Assembly (NCBI RefSeq): GCF_030815585.1
Contig: NZ_JAUSWY010000001.1
Span: 4,526,001-4,590,000 of the forward strand
Direction: 5' to 3'
Length of the DNA stretch: 64,000 nt
DNA from: Arthrobacter pascens
GTDB lineage: Bacteria > Actinomycetota > Actinomycetes > Actinomycetales > Micrococcaceae
Under the pieces are notes generated by a model, which saw nothing but the letters and a program-made list of their open reading frames with translations, was not told the DNA's origin and did no database searches. The position numbers and the translations under genes were made by a program. Of the stretch, positions 34,000 to 43,129 are shown piece by piece (positions within the stretch are counted from its first letter, which is position 1; every line of letters begins with the position of its first letter).

Positions 34000-35733
34000 A
34001 TGACCAGCCAGGAAACCCACCCCGAACCGGCCCTCACTCAGGGGCGGGACTGGTTCAAAAGTGCCGTGGTCTACCAGATCTATCCGCGCAGCTTCGCCGA
34101 TTCCGACGGCGACGGCGTGGGTGACCTCCGCGGGATCATCGGGCGGCTGGACTACCTGAGCAACCTGGGCGTCGACGTCGTCTGGCTGTCGCCGGTCTAC
34201 CGCTCGCCTCAGGACGACAACGGGTACGACATCAGCGACTACCGGGACATCGATCCGGTCTTCGGAGACCTGGACACCCTGGACGAGCTGCTAGACGGCC
34301 TCCACGCCCGCGGCATGAAGCTGGTGATGGACCTGGTGGTGAACCGCACCTCGGATGAGCATGCGTGGTTCAAGGAATCCCGCTCCTCCAAGGACAACCC
34401 GAAACGCGACTGGTACTGGTGGCGCACACCGCGCGGGGGGATTGAGCCAGGCACGCCCGGTGCCGAACCCAACAACTGGGGCTCCGCCTTCTCCGGCCCC
34501 GCATGGGAATACGACCAGGCCAGCGGCGAGTACTACCTGCACCTGTTCTCGAAGAAGCAGCCCGACCTGAATTGGGAAAACCCCGAGGTCAGGGCCGCCG
34601 TCTACGACATGATGAACTGGTGGCTGGACCGCGGCGTGGACGGGTTCCGGATGGACGTCATCAACTTCATCTCCAAGGACCCGGCCCTGCCGGACGGGCC
34701 TAAGGCTGACGGCATGCTCTACGGCGACGGCGGCCCGCACTACATCTGCGGGCCTCGAATCCACGAGTTCCTCCAGGAGATGCACCAGGAGGTCTTCGCC
34801 GGCAGGGACAAGGACCTGCTCACGGTGGGGGAAATGCCCGGCGTTACGGTGGAGGACGCCGTACTTTTCACCGATCCTGCGCGCGAGGAGGTGGACATGG
34901 TGTTCCAGTTCGAGCACGTGGCCCTCGACCAGGAGGGCGGCAACAAATGGCGGCCCAAAAAGCTCCTGCTGACCGACCTGAAGAAGTCGCTGGGCCGCTG
35001 GCAGGACGCCTTGGGCGAGCGGGGATGGAACAGCCTCTACTGGGGAAACCACGACCAAGCCAGGGCCGTCTCGCGCTTCGGCGACGATGGGCAGTACCGC
35101 GAAGTGTCCGCCAAGATGCTCGCCGCCGTCCTCCACCTGCACCGGGGCACCCCCTACGTTTACCAGGGTGAAGAGCTGGGCATGACCAATATGACCTTCG
35201 GTGCCATCAGCGACTACCGCGACATCGAGGTCCTCAACCATCACCGGGAGGCGACCACACACCTGGGCCATACGGATGCCGAGGTCCTGGCCGCCCTGGC
35301 GCCGCTGAACCGGGACAACGCCCGCACGCCGGTCCAGTGGGACGCCACCCGGCACGGCGGTTTCACGACGGGTTCCCCCTGGATCGTCGTCAATCCGAAC
35401 ACCAACACCATCAATGCCGCGGCCCAGGTGGAGGACCCGGAATCCGTGTACAACTTCTACCGCCGCGTCATCGACCTCCGCCACACCGATCCGGTGGTGG
35501 CCCACGGGGATTTCACCATGCTGCTTCCCGACGACGAGCACGTCTACGCCTTCCAGCGCTCGCTGCCGGACGCCGAACTGCTGGTGCTCGGCAACTTTTC
35601 CGGGACAGCCCGGACGGCCGACGTCGGGGTCCCCGCCTGGGGGGATGCGGTCCAGGTTCTGGGAAACTACCCGCCCGACGCCGGCTTGCGGCTCAGGCCC
35701 TGGGAAGTGAAGGTGTTCCGCCGGGCTGTCTGA
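34000..35733 (+). CDS. GH13 alpha-glucosidase (oligo-1,6-glucosidase type)
   Basis: The 577-residue cytoplasmic enzyme hydrolyses alpha-glucosidic bonds of maltose, sucrose or isomalto-oligosaccharides. All GH13 marks are visible: VVYQIYPRSFADSDGDGVGDL near the start, nucleophile Asp219 in DGFRMDVI, acid/base Glu278 in TVGEMPG and Asp352 in GNHDQAR. The QPDLNWENPEVR segment places it with oligo-1,6-glucosidases and alpha-glucosidases. AGGAGG five bases before ATG 34000 sets the start. It stands alone, so its substrate is not indicated by neighbours. Confidence 0.94.
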   Translation: MTSQETHPEPALTQGRDWFKSAVVYQIYPRSFADSDGDGVGDLRGIIGRLDYLSNLGVDVVWLSPVYRSPQDDNGYDISDYRDIDPVFGDLDTLDELLDGLHARGMKLVMDLVVNRTSDEHAWFKESRSSKDNPKRDWYWWRTPRGGIEPGTPGAEPNNWGSAFSGPAWEYDQASGEYYLHLFSKKQPDLNWENPEVRAAVYDMMNWWLDRGVDGFRMDVINFISKDPALPDGPKADGMLYGDGGPHYICGPRIHEFLQEMHQEVFAGRDKDLLTVGEMPGVTVEDAVLFTDPAREEVDMVFQFEHVALDQEGGNKWRPKKLLLTDLKKSLGRWQDALGERGWNSLYWGNHDQARAVSRFGDDGQYREVSAKMLAAVLHLHRGTPYVYQGEELGMTNMTFGAISDYRDIEVLNHHREATTHLGHTDAEVLAALAPLNRDNARTPVQWDATRHGGFTTGSPWIVVNPNTNTINAAAQVEDPESVYNFYRRVIDLRHTDPVVAHGDFTMLLPDDEHVYAFQRSLPDAELLVLGNFSGTARTADVGVPAWGDAVQVLGNYPPDAGLRLRPWEVKVFRRAV

Positions 35734-35886
35734 TCCGGTGAGCGGTACCTTCTCGCAGCCCGTCCGCACAAAACCGCCCCGCAAGCCCGGTCGATCACCG
35801 CACGCTTGGTGCCGATTAGCCGAACCTTTGTGGTCACCTAACCAAGCAATTGCTCCAGTCCTGCGTCCACGAGGCTGGTAACCCAT

Positions 35887-36204
35887 CTAGCGTTCGAGTC
35901 CAGGGACGGAATCCCGTAAGAACTCAATCACTTCGGGGGGAATTTCAGGACCTCGTATCAGGCTTACCAGTGGCTCATACCACCGCAACACACAGTAGGA
36001 ATTGAGCCTGCCGAACGCAATCAAGTCCGCATCACTGAGCTGATCGCCGTCGAGAAGGCGCCGAAGTGAATCAAGGGCCTCCGATGCAGCGACGGCAAAT
36101 TCAGCATCGAACGGAGCAACTGACTCACCACTCGTCCACGACCTGAGCGGCTCGCCTGGCCTGTAGTTGGACGATTCACGGGGAAATGGTCGCTCACTGC
36201 TCAT
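35887..36204 (-). CDS. Hypothetical protein, 105 residues
   Basis: The soluble product (MSSERPFPRESSNYRPGEP at the start, LRRLLDGDQLSDADLIAFGRL in the middle, PEVIEFLRDSVPGLER at the end) is helical and acidic, with no recognised family. Base composition is slightly lower in GC than its neighbours, as in the following 1.2 kb. The ATG at 36204 lacks a clear ribosome binding site. Confidence 0.55.
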   Translation of the reverse strand: MSSERPFPRESSNYRPGEPLRSWTSGESVAPFDAEFAVAASEALDSLRRLLDGDQLSDADLIAFGRLNSYCVLRWYEPLVSLIRGPEIPPEVIEFLRDSVPGLER

Positions 36205-36407
36205 TAGCTGCAAGTTGTGGGCACGGATTCTTCATGGGTCCCAATCCTAACCTCAAGGCGTTCGAGGAGTTCCGGATCTAGCGTTGTCGGCATCGCACCG
36301 ACCCTACGCTGTGTAAACGACGGGCGTTCCATTGGAGGAACCTTGGGCGGAACAGTGGAAGGAGCACTGATGCGCCAAGCGCGGCAAAGGCCCGCCTTTA
36401 GTGTGTA

Positions 36408-37178
36408 GTGATGACGGTACGTACAGATAAAGCCCGAAGTATCTCCGATGTACTCGCAGGGCTCGATGATGCCAGCGTGCGGACGCTTATTGATGCAGCT
36501 GAGCCGGTTGGCGTAGGTATTGGCGGAACAACCAAGACAATCTGTATCAGTGAAACGACTGTCTTTGTGAAACAGCTCCCACTGACAAGCATGGAAGAGG
36601 GAGATCCAACCGTCACTGCTAGCCGAGTCCAGCTTCCCTTTGTCTGCCACTACGGGATAGGAAGCCCTACCCACGGAGTCGGACGAGAATTGGCAGCACA
36701 TCAGGCGACCTCCGAGTGGGTTCAGGCAGGAGCGGTGGATTTCTTCCCGCTTTTACTCGGGTGGCGAGTCGTTGATCTGAAGTGCAATACAGACCTCAGT
36801 GAATTTGACGGCTATATTCCTCAACGCCAATGGGGGACACATTGGCCTCAGGTTAAGAGGAAAGTCACCGCGATGAAGGACGCGTCGAAGAGTGTGGTGC
36901 TTTTTCTTGAGTATGTGCCCGAGACACTGGGCACTTGGGTGCGCAGGAGCCTAACCGCCGGCTCTGGGAGGACTTGGACACGGAAATCTCAAAAACTGCT
37001 CAACTGCACTCTCCCCGAAGCGAAAGTGGTCCGCAAATCGGCAGGCGCTTATCGCCGTGGTGCTTTCGCTAGGTTGGTTCCTAGTGGTGGGTTTCATCGA
37101 TCGAGGGCTACTGGACCGCAATGGGCCCATATCGCTAATTTGTCTGAACGAACATCTGCCCGCCGAGACTGTTCATAA
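36408..37178 (+). pseudogene. 3'-truncated protein-kinase-like gene
   Basis: Residues 1 to about 180 resemble an actinobacterial kinase-like family: VGIGGTTKTICISETTVFVK with a Gly-rich stretch and Lys, a PFVCHYGIGSP..GVGRELAAH segment, WVQAGAVDFFPLLLGWRV, and VVLFLEYVPETLGTWV. Similarity stops near 36955, before the expected catalytic HxD and DFG parts, and the rest of the frame is low-complexity and basic (RRGAFARLVPSGGFHRSRA). The tail overlaps a different frame that encodes a membrane protein. It is therefore a non-functional fragment. Family call is from memory of related sequences and moderate in confidence. Confidence 0.5.
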
Positions 37179-37392
37179 CCCCGAGGGCTGGCCCTCACTG
37201 CCCATCGCGGAGTACAAGTTCATTCCCTTGGCCCTCGAATGCACCTTCAAGATGACCGACGGCTCAACTACGAAATCAATTCATCCCCGACCCACCCAAA
37301 CTGTTATCGCAGGTCTGCCCCTACTATTGACGGTTACCTGGATTGCCGTGAAGAGCAGCAGGTTCCTAAGGACTCCGAGAAGGATCCGTTAA
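37057..37392 (+). CDS. Two-helix membrane protein, probably 5'-truncated
   Basis: The frame encodes a hydrophobic segment at once after the start (VLSLGWFLVVGFIDRG), a soluble loop of about 65 residues (NEHLPAETVHNPEGWPSLP, then LALECTFKMTDG) and a second segment (AGLPLLLTVTWIAVK). The same frame continues upstream with SPKRKWSANRQALIAV, a plausible cytoplasmic N-terminus, but finds no good start before merging with the kinase fragment. The real start may have been lost at that junction. Function unknown. Confidence 0.5.
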   Translation: MVLSLGWFLVVGFIDRGLLDRNGPISLICLNEHLPAETVHNPEGWPSLPIAEYKFIPLALECTFKMTDGSTTKSIHPRPTQTVIAGLPLLLTVTWIAVKSSRFLRTPRRIR

Positions 37393-37422
37393 CGCCCCCT
37401 TAGCCTGGTGAAGCTCGATTGG

Positions 37423-37454
37423 GGGTCGGGCGCCGCACCCTTGGTGCCCGACCC
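37423..37454. terminator. Hairpin downstream of the truncated membrane gene
   Basis: GGGTCGGGC (37423-37431) pairs with GCCCGACCC (37446-37454), with an inner GCACC/GGTGC pair. It follows the stop at 37392 by 30 bases and probably ends that transcript. Confidence 0.55.
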
Positions 37455-37490
37455 GAACGTTGACCCGGACGCTCATGGACTTAAAGCAGA

Positions 37491-37521
37491 TGCGTCGGAC
37501 ACCCGAAGAGTGTCCGACGCA
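37491..37521. terminator. Hairpin downstream of the CU044_5270-type gene
   Basis: TGCGTCGGACAC (37491-37502) and GTGTCCGACGCA (37510-37521) form a perfect 12-bp stem with a seven-base loop, 69 bases past the minus-strand stop at 37590. No clear U tract follows on either strand. Confidence 0.55.
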
Positions 37522-37589
37522 ATCCTGCTGGCCGGCGACCACGCAAAGAGCCGTCGGGCGCCTCCGCCGCGTAGCGGTTGATTTGATGG

Positions 37590-38648
37590 TTATGGGGCTG
37601 AATTCACCACTGAGGTCTGGACTGACGTCCAGCCGGTCGCTGTTCCGGCTGGGAACGTTTCGCCGGCTGTCAGCGTGACCTTACGTTGTCCGATCAGCAG
37701 CCCAGTGGCGGGATCAATAATGATGTCCATCCGCGTTCCCCTGTCCGGATCCTCGATCCCGATCGCGGTGCCCGCCTTGCCGTCAAGGTTCGCTTCCCGG
37801 TCTACGACGGTCACACCCGGAATGAGCGCGGCCGCTTTGTACAGTGCAGCGCGAAGGTCCGCCGGGACGACTCCGGTCTGAAGAGCAGCCGCGATGCTTT
37901 CCAGCGTTTCGGCCTCCGACCTATCTGGGTTGTCTAGCTGTCGAATTGTGTCCAGGAGGGCCTGGGGGTCGCGGGGCAGAGTCTTCACCCCCTCGGCCAG
38001 TGGCAAGCCGGCGAACAGCATCCTCTGTTCTCCGTAGAAGTTCCCGCCCGGTGCCCGCAACAGTTCTCCCATCCTGGTGGGGTCGCCAGCTTGGGACTGT
38101 TGGTATTTGGTCGCCTCTGCCTTGGCATCCTCGCTGAAGAATGTCGTGGGGATGCGGGCTTCGCGGTTCCAGATCCATTCGGCTGTTTGGTCGGAGGGGA
38201 TGTAGAGATGGTCGGAGTACTTGTCCAACCACTCCACCGTACGGCGAGCTGCTTTAGGGTCGTCCCCCAAAAGGACGCCCGCGGCATAGACGGACGTGGT
38301 ATCGATCTTCAGGTACTGGCCGGGTCCTACCACCGGGTCGGAGGTCTGGATGGTTGCTGCTGCGGCGTCGTTCAGGACCTCGGCTGCTTCGGCGATTGCT
38401 CCCGGACTGGGCCTGACTACCTCTGCCACTACGATTCCCCCCACGAGCAGAGCCGCGGCTGCCGATGCCATCAGGACACGGCGCCGGAAGATCGGGAGCA
38501 CGGTGGCTGGGGCGTGCGTGGTCGTTGCCTCGGGGCGGGAGTCGGAACTGATCTTGGACATGAGTTTGTTGCGGCCGCGGGCCAACGTGGTCGGCGAGGC
38601 GGAGCCGACGTCGCTACGCATTTCGCGGAGCAGCTGCAAGTCGTTCAT
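37590..38648 (-). CDS. CU044_5270 family protein, sigma-factor partner
   Basis: The 352-residue protein has a cytoplasmic N-terminus (MNDLQLLREMRSDVGSASPT), one membrane segment (about residues 60-80, RRVLMASAAAALLVGGIVVAEV) and a large extracytoplasmic part. This is the CU044_5270 layout, found directly after ECF sigma genes in actinobacteria, where it may act as an anti-sigma-like or signal-receiving partner. Its start overlaps the sigma gene by 35 bases, so the two are coupled. The function is inferred from context. Confidence 0.8.
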   Translation of the reverse strand: MNDLQLLREMRSDVGSASPTTLARGRNKLMSKISSDSRPEATTTHAPATVLPIFRRRVLMASAAAALLVGGIVVAEVVRPSPGAIAEAAEVLNDAAAATIQTSDPVVGPGQYLKIDTTSVYAAGVLLGDDPKAARRTVEWLDKYSDHLYIPSDQTAEWIWNREARIPTTFFSEDAKAEATKYQQSQAGDPTRMGELLRAPGGNFYGEQRMLFAGLPLAEGVKTLPRDPQALLDTIRQLDNPDRSEAETLESIAAALQTGVVPADLRAALYKAAALIPGVTVVDREANLDGKAGTAIGIEDPDRGTRMDIIIDPATGLLIGQRKVTLTAGETFPAGTATGWTSVQTSVVNSAP

Positions 38649-39210
38649 GGTCGTTCTCCGTTTCATCAAGTATTTCGAGGTTGAGCTGGGTTCGCAGTGT
38701 TCGGCGGGCACGGTTCAGGCGGGACCGCACGGTTCCCAGGGGAACGTCCATGGCCAGGGCGATGCCCTCGTAGGTCAGGTCCGCCCAGGCGTAGAGCAGC
38801 AGCGTTTCCCGGTCTATGGCCGCCATAGCTTTCAGGGTGCGGGCGATGCGCCCGGTCGCCACGACGGCGTCCACACGGGCGGCAATCCGGTCGGAATCGT
38901 CAGCGACAGCTTCCCGTGAAGCCGCTTTCGCTGCGGTTTTCAGGATCTTGGCTTCGGCGCGGTGATGCCGCCGGAGCAGATTTGTGGCGATCCCAAAAAG
39001 CCAGGGCCGGGCATCCTCCCGGTCCAGGTCGTAGGTTTCCAGCTGTTCCCAGACGACCAAAAAGGTTTCGGAGGTGACGTCGTCGGCGGCGAAATCGCCG
39101 GCTCTTCTGGCGGCATATCTGTAGATGACTGAGGCGTGTCTGTCGTACAACTCCCCGAAAACTGCGGGGCTGTCCCGGGACCGCCTGATGATGTCGTTGT
39201 CTGTGCTCAC
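38614..39210 (-). CDS. ECF-type RNA polymerase sigma factor
   Basis: The 198-residue protein has the sigma70 region 2 (FGELYDRHASVIYRYAARRAG, FLVVWEQLETYD, RPWLFGIATNLLRRHHR) and region 4 (LLYAWADLTYEGIALAMDVPLGTVRSRLNRARRTLR). It belongs to the ECF group and is co-translated with the CU044_5270-type protein that follows. The GTG start at 39210 has no strong ribosome binding site. The signal it answers is not evident. Confidence 0.93.
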   Translation of the reverse strand: MSTDNDIIRRSRDSPAVFGELYDRHASVIYRYAARRAGDFAADDVTSETFLVVWEQLETYDLDREDARPWLFGIATNLLRRHHRAEAKILKTAAKAASREAVADDSDRIAARVDAVVATGRIARTLKAMAAIDRETLLLYAWADLTYEGIALAMDVPLGTVRSRLNRARRTLRTQLNLEILDETENDHERLAAAPRNA

Positions 39211-39731
39211 ACTATGTATTGCCCGCTGGCCGCAAAAGGGTTCACGGAGCTTCCCTTTCTTGGCGTCTACCGGGTCTCAATCGAAGCGTACCGGTGACCC
39301 GGACCGATGCAGCCGGCTTCTGACATTCCGTGAAGACGAATTCGAAAACTGACAAAAGGTAAGAGGACAGTTCACACAACGGCGCCCGTAAGCCGGTCGA
39401 TCAGCGTGCCAGGGAGCCCGCCGACATGGCCTGCGCGATTGCTGGTCGCGACTATGCACGTAAGACCCGCACGATGTGCACGGTGACGGGGGGATTACTG
39501 TAACCATGTCCTCATGTGTCCCGGACTACGGTGTACCGCCAGCTCCAACGACGCTCCGCCTGAAGACCGACAGCGGCTCCCCTGCTAGGAGCGCCACTTG
39601 GCTGCGGAAATAGGGTCATGTAGCCCTGCGATTCACAACGTGGGCCGTGTTGGCGGCTTTCCGCGCTGCACACTGAGCGATCCCTCAGCGGACAACCGAA
39701 ACGGCCCGATGCGACGGACTATGCTTTGACC
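39211..39731. other. Intergenic region, no gene seen
   Basis: About 520 bases between the divergent sigma factor and PPOX genes. The left part probably holds the sigma promoter and the right end holds the leaderless PPOX promoter. Short frames here are without ribosome binding sites or protein-like composition. Confidence 0.5.
39720..39731 (+). promoter_or_regulatory. Leaderless promoter -10 of the PPOX gene
   Basis: TATGCT at 39720-39725 is followed by six bases and the GTG start at 39732, with no ribosome binding site. Confidence 0.6.
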
Positions 39732-40283
39732 GTGGCCAAAATCTTCGACACCATCGACAGAAACCTCAAGGCTTGGATCGAGGAACAGCCCATGTGGTTC
39801 GTCGCAACCGCGCCCCTTGGGATAGAAGGGCATGTAAACATGTCCCCCCGCGGCCACGACTCGTTCTCTGTCCTGGGCGCTCACCGAGTCGGCTGGGTCG
39901 ACTACACCGGCAGCGGCATCGAGACCATCGCACACATCCGAGAAAATGGCCGTGTGTGCCTCATGTTCAATTCGTTCGGTAGCCGTCCCCGTATCGTTCG
40001 CCTACACGGTCGAGGCGCGGTGTTCCTTCCGGGTGAGGCAACATTCGAAGAGGTAACGGCACTTCACCCCAAGCACCCAAGCACCCGAGCGGTCATCACG
40101 GTAGACGTCACGCGCATCAGCGACTCGTGTGGTTGGGGTGTCCCCGTTATGGAAATGACCGAAGAACGTGACCTTCTCCGGTTGCAGGCCGAGAAGAAAG
40201 GCGAGGACGGCATGGCCGAGTACCGGGCCGAGAGGAACTCGCTGAGCATCGACGGTCTGCCCGGGTTCCCTGCCGAGGCGTAA
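39732..40283 (+). CDS. Pyridoxamine 5'-phosphate oxidase-like flavin protein
   Basis: The 183-residue protein has a split beta-barrel FMN-binding pattern: MWFVATAPLGIEGHVNMSPRG, FSVLGAHRVGWVDYTGSG and NGRVCLMFNSFGSRPRIVRLHGRG. The VNMSPRG form is common in PPOX-class proteins of unknown substrate, distinct from true PdxH. GTG 39732 is chosen because the -10 box is six bases upstream; the TTG two codons before would lie inside the spacer. Single-gene unit. Confidence 0.88.
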   Translation: MAKIFDTIDRNLKAWIEEQPMWFVATAPLGIEGHVNMSPRGHDSFSVLGAHRVGWVDYTGSGIETIAHIRENGRVCLMFNSFGSRPRIVRLHGRGAVFLPGEATFEEVTALHPKHPSTRAVITVDVTRISDSCGWGVPVMEMTEERDLLRLQAEKKGEDGMAEYRAERNSLSIDGLPGFPAEA

Positions 40284-40330
40284 CCGGCCTATGGGGAAGA
40301 GTCCCTCGCGACCGGCCCCGATTCACATGG

Positions 40331-42025
40331 TTACGGCGCCAGCCGGTCGCCCGGGCGGTGCACGCGGAACCACCGGTAGCCGTAACGGCCCAACTCAACG
40401 GTGAACCCGCCGTCGGGCTCCAACGGCACGTTCCCGCCGTCGAGCACGTCCAGCAGGACGGCACCCTTGTATGCCCGGGGCGAGGCGTCCTCCGGGCCGG
40501 CTTGGCCCGTGACTTTCACCGTCTCCTCGCTGAAATTGTGCAGCAGCACCATGGTGGCTCCGGCCGAGCTGCAGGTGTGCGCGAAGACGGCAGGCTCCGG
40601 CTGGTCGATCATGGCGAACTCGCCCCAGCCGAGCTCGGGTGATTCTCGGTAGCGCTGGATCAGGGTTGCCATGAAGTTCCAGAGCGAGTCCGGGTCCCGC
40701 TTGGCCGCCGCGGCGTTCACCTTCTCCGGGCCGTAGTCGCCGCGGGCCAGCGGAACCACCAGGTCGGAGGCCTTTGCGCTGGAGAAGCCGCCGTTCTTCC
40801 CGCTGTTCCACTGCATGGGCGTGCGGACGGCGGCCCGGCTTTTCTGCCGCAGGTCCTCGCCCATGCCGATCTCCTCCCCGTAGAAAAGCACCGGGGTGCC
40901 CGGCAGGCAGAACAGCAGCGAATACACCATCCGGATCCTGCCCGCATCACCGCCCAGCATCGGCGGCAGCCTGCGGCGAAGCCCGCGGCCGTAAATCTGC
41001 ATGTTTTTCTCCGGACCGAAGGCGGCGAAAACCTCCTGGCGCTCGGCGTCGCTGAGCTTGTCCAGCGTGAGCTCGTCATGGTTGCGGACAAACATGGCCC
41101 ACTGGTTGTCCGGGTGCAGCGCCGGGCGGCTCTTGAGGGTTTCTGCCAGCGGACGGGCGTCCTGGCGCGCCAGCGAAAGGTACAGGTGCTGCATGGACAT
41201 AAAGTCGAACTGCATATTCAGCTCGTCGCCCTCGGGGCCGCCGAAGTATTCCAGCTGCTCCTTGTAGGGCAGGTTGACCTCACCCAAAAGCACCGCGCTG
41301 CCGTTGCGGCGGCTGAGGAAGCTGCGCAGGGCACCCAGGTACTCGTGCGGATCAAGGTTGGCGGCCTCGTCCTTGGGCTGGCCGCGGGTTTCCAGGAAGA
41401 ACGGCACGGCGTCCAGCCGGAAACCGTCCAGCCCCAGCTCGAGCCACAGTCCCATGGCCTTGGCGATCTCGTTCCGGACCGCGGGGTGGGTGACGTTGAG
41501 GTCCGGCTGGTGCTCGGCGAACATGTGGAGGTACCACTCCGCGGTGGCCTCGTCCTTGGTCCACAGAGACGTTTGCTCGCCGGGGAACACCACCTCGGAC
41601 GAAGTGTCCGGCGGAGTGTCCTTCCGCCAGACGTAATAGTCCCGGTACGGGTTGTCCGTGGACTTCCTTGCCTCCACGAACCACGGATGCTGGACGGAGG
41701 TGTGGTTGACCACGAAGTCGGCGATCACCCTCATGCCCCGATCCCTGGCGGACCGGATGAACTCCACCAGGTCACCCATGGTCCCCAGCCTGGAATCAAC
41801 GCTGAAGAAGTCAGTCACGTCGTACCCGTCGTCCCGGTCCGGCGAGGGGTAGAACGGCATCAGCCAGATGCACGTGACGCCCAGCGCTGCGAGGTAGTCC
41901 ACCCGCTGGGTGAGTCCTGCGAAGTCGCCGGTGCCGTCGCCGTCGTCGTCGAAAAACGTCTCCACGTCCAGGCAGTAGATGACGGCGTTCTTCCACCACA
42001 GGTCTGAGGTTTCGGCGATCCTCAT
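40331..42025 (-). CDS. GH13 alpha-amylase family protein (TreS-like)
   Basis: The 564-residue protein has the GH13 barrel: WWKNAVIYCLDVETFFDDDGDGTGDF at the start, DFVVNHTS, the nucleophile Asp in DGFRLDAVPFF, Glu in LLGEVNLP and Asp in RNHDELTL. The DVETFFDDDGDG and EEIGMGEDLR segments are those of trehalose-synthase-like proteins, which interconvert maltose and trehalose. It is the second gene after the flavin-dependent oxidoreductase, overlapping it by four bases. Exact reaction (trehalose synthase or alpha-glucosyltransferase) is not settled. Confidence 0.85.
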   Translation of the reverse strand: MRIAETSDLWWKNAVIYCLDVETFFDDDGDGTGDFAGLTQRVDYLAALGVTCIWLMPFYPSPDRDDGYDVTDFFSVDSRLGTMGDLVEFIRSARDRGMRVIADFVVNHTSVQHPWFVEARKSTDNPYRDYYVWRKDTPPDTSSEVVFPGEQTSLWTKDEATAEWYLHMFAEHQPDLNVTHPAVRNEIAKAMGLWLELGLDGFRLDAVPFFLETRGQPKDEAANLDPHEYLGALRSFLSRRNGSAVLLGEVNLPYKEQLEYFGGPEGDELNMQFDFMSMQHLYLSLARQDARPLAETLKSRPALHPDNQWAMFVRNHDELTLDKLSDAERQEVFAAFGPEKNMQIYGRGLRRRLPPMLGGDAGRIRMVYSLLFCLPGTPVLFYGEEIGMGEDLRQKSRAAVRTPMQWNSGKNGGFSSAKASDLVVPLARGDYGPEKVNAAAAKRDPDSLWNFMATLIQRYRESPELGWGEFAMIDQPEPAVFAHTCSSAGATMVLLHNFSEETVKVTGQAGPEDASPRAYKGAVLLDVLDGGNVPLEPDGGFTVELGRYGYRWFRVHRPGDRLAP

Positions 42026-43017
42026 GGCATGGACTCCCTCGCAGGTGTCCGGTCAGCTGTCCGGCGAAGCTGCGGGAGGACGCCGTCGGCGAACGCATCA
42101 ATGAACGGCGCCTGATCCTGTCCCACGAAGTGCAGGTAGAGCTCGTCGAAGCCGAGGTCTCCGTACCCCGCAAGCCACTCAGCGTGCCGATCCAGGCTGG
42201 CCGAGACGTTCACGGACTTCCGGACCTGCTCTTCGCCCACGTGGGTGCTGACGCCGTCGAAGTGGGCGGCGGTGGGCAGATCCCAGGGAACCGGCGGCGC
42301 AAAAGTGTTGCTCCGCCACTGGTCCAGGGCAATGGCGACGGCTTCCTCCTCCCGCGGCGCCCAGGAGAGGTGCACCTGGAGGACCGCTTTGCCCTGGCCT
42401 CCGTTGTCCCGGTAGGCGGCCAGCATGTCCGTCAGCTTGTCGGCAGGCTGGTTCACCGTCACCATGCCGTCCGCCCAGGCGGCGGCCCGGCGCGCGGTGT
42501 CCACGCTGATGGCCGGTGCGATGAGCGGCGGCGGGGGCGCCGGAACATCCCAGATCCGGGCCTGCTGAACAGTCACCAGGCCGTGATGCGTCACCTCCTC
42601 GCCGCGGTGCAGGCGGCGGATGATGTCCACGCACTCCTCGAGCCGGAGCTGGCGCGTCTTTTTGGGCGGCCACGCGTCGCCGGTGACGTGCTCATTCATG
42701 TTCTCGCCGCTGCCGGGCGCCAGCCAGAAACGGCCGGGGAACATGCTGGCCAGCGTGGCAGAAGCATGCGCGATGATGGCCGGGTGATAGCGCTGGCCCG
42801 GCGCCGTCACCACCCCGAACCTGAGGTTGGTGGTGGCCAGTGCCGCGCCCAGCCAGGACCACGCGAAGCCGGAGTGCCCTTGCCTGGCGGACCACGGCTC
42901 GATGTGGTCCGAGCACATGGCGGCGTCAAAACCGGCCTGCTCCGCGTGCTGGACGTCCTTGAGCAGCTGCCCGGGACCGATCTGTTCATGCGAGGCGTGG
43001 AAGCCGACGGTGACCAT
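42022..43017 (-). CDS. LLM class oxidoreductase (TIGR03885-like)
   Basis: The 331-residue luciferase-like barrel protein begins VGFHASHEQIGPGQLLKDVQHAE, followed by SDHIEPWSARQGHSGFAWSWLGAAL and FPGRFWLAPGSGENMNEHVTGD. This is closest in pattern to the TIGR03885 group, relatives of F420-dependent enzymes that probably use ordinary flavin. Its overlap with the GH13 gene (ATGA) means they are translated together, so the substrate may be sugar-linked. That is inference. Confidence 0.85.
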   Translation of the reverse strand: MVTVGFHASHEQIGPGQLLKDVQHAEQAGFDAAMCSDHIEPWSARQGHSGFAWSWLGAALATTNLRFGVVTAPGQRYHPAIIAHASATLASMFPGRFWLAPGSGENMNEHVTGDAWPPKKTRQLRLEECVDIIRRLHRGEEVTHHGLVTVQQARIWDVPAPPPPLIAPAISVDTARRAAAWADGMVTVNQPADKLTDMLAAYRDNGGQGKAVLQVHLSWAPREEEAVAIALDQWRSNTFAPPVPWDLPTAAHFDGVSTHVGEEQVRKSVNVSASLDRHAEWLAGYGDLGFDELYLHFVGQDQAPFIDAFADGVLPQLRRTADRTPARESMP

Positions 43018-43129
43018 CGTTAAGGTCTACCGTTCCGCCCTGCGCTGTGTCGAGGGGTGCCGCTCCTCGCCTGTCAGATAAGTTGGTAACTTGTACTACT
43101 GGAATGGCTGACCGGAAGGAAGTAGCTCT

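Noticed and set aside
36204..36701. 165-residue minus-strand frame over the kinase-like fragment
   Set aside because: The plus strand carries a recognisable protein pattern and the minus frame lacks one, although this area is the least certain in the window.
39277..39507. 76-residue frame in the sigma factor/PPOX gap
   Set aside because: No ribosome binding site and no protein-like pattern; considered non-coding.
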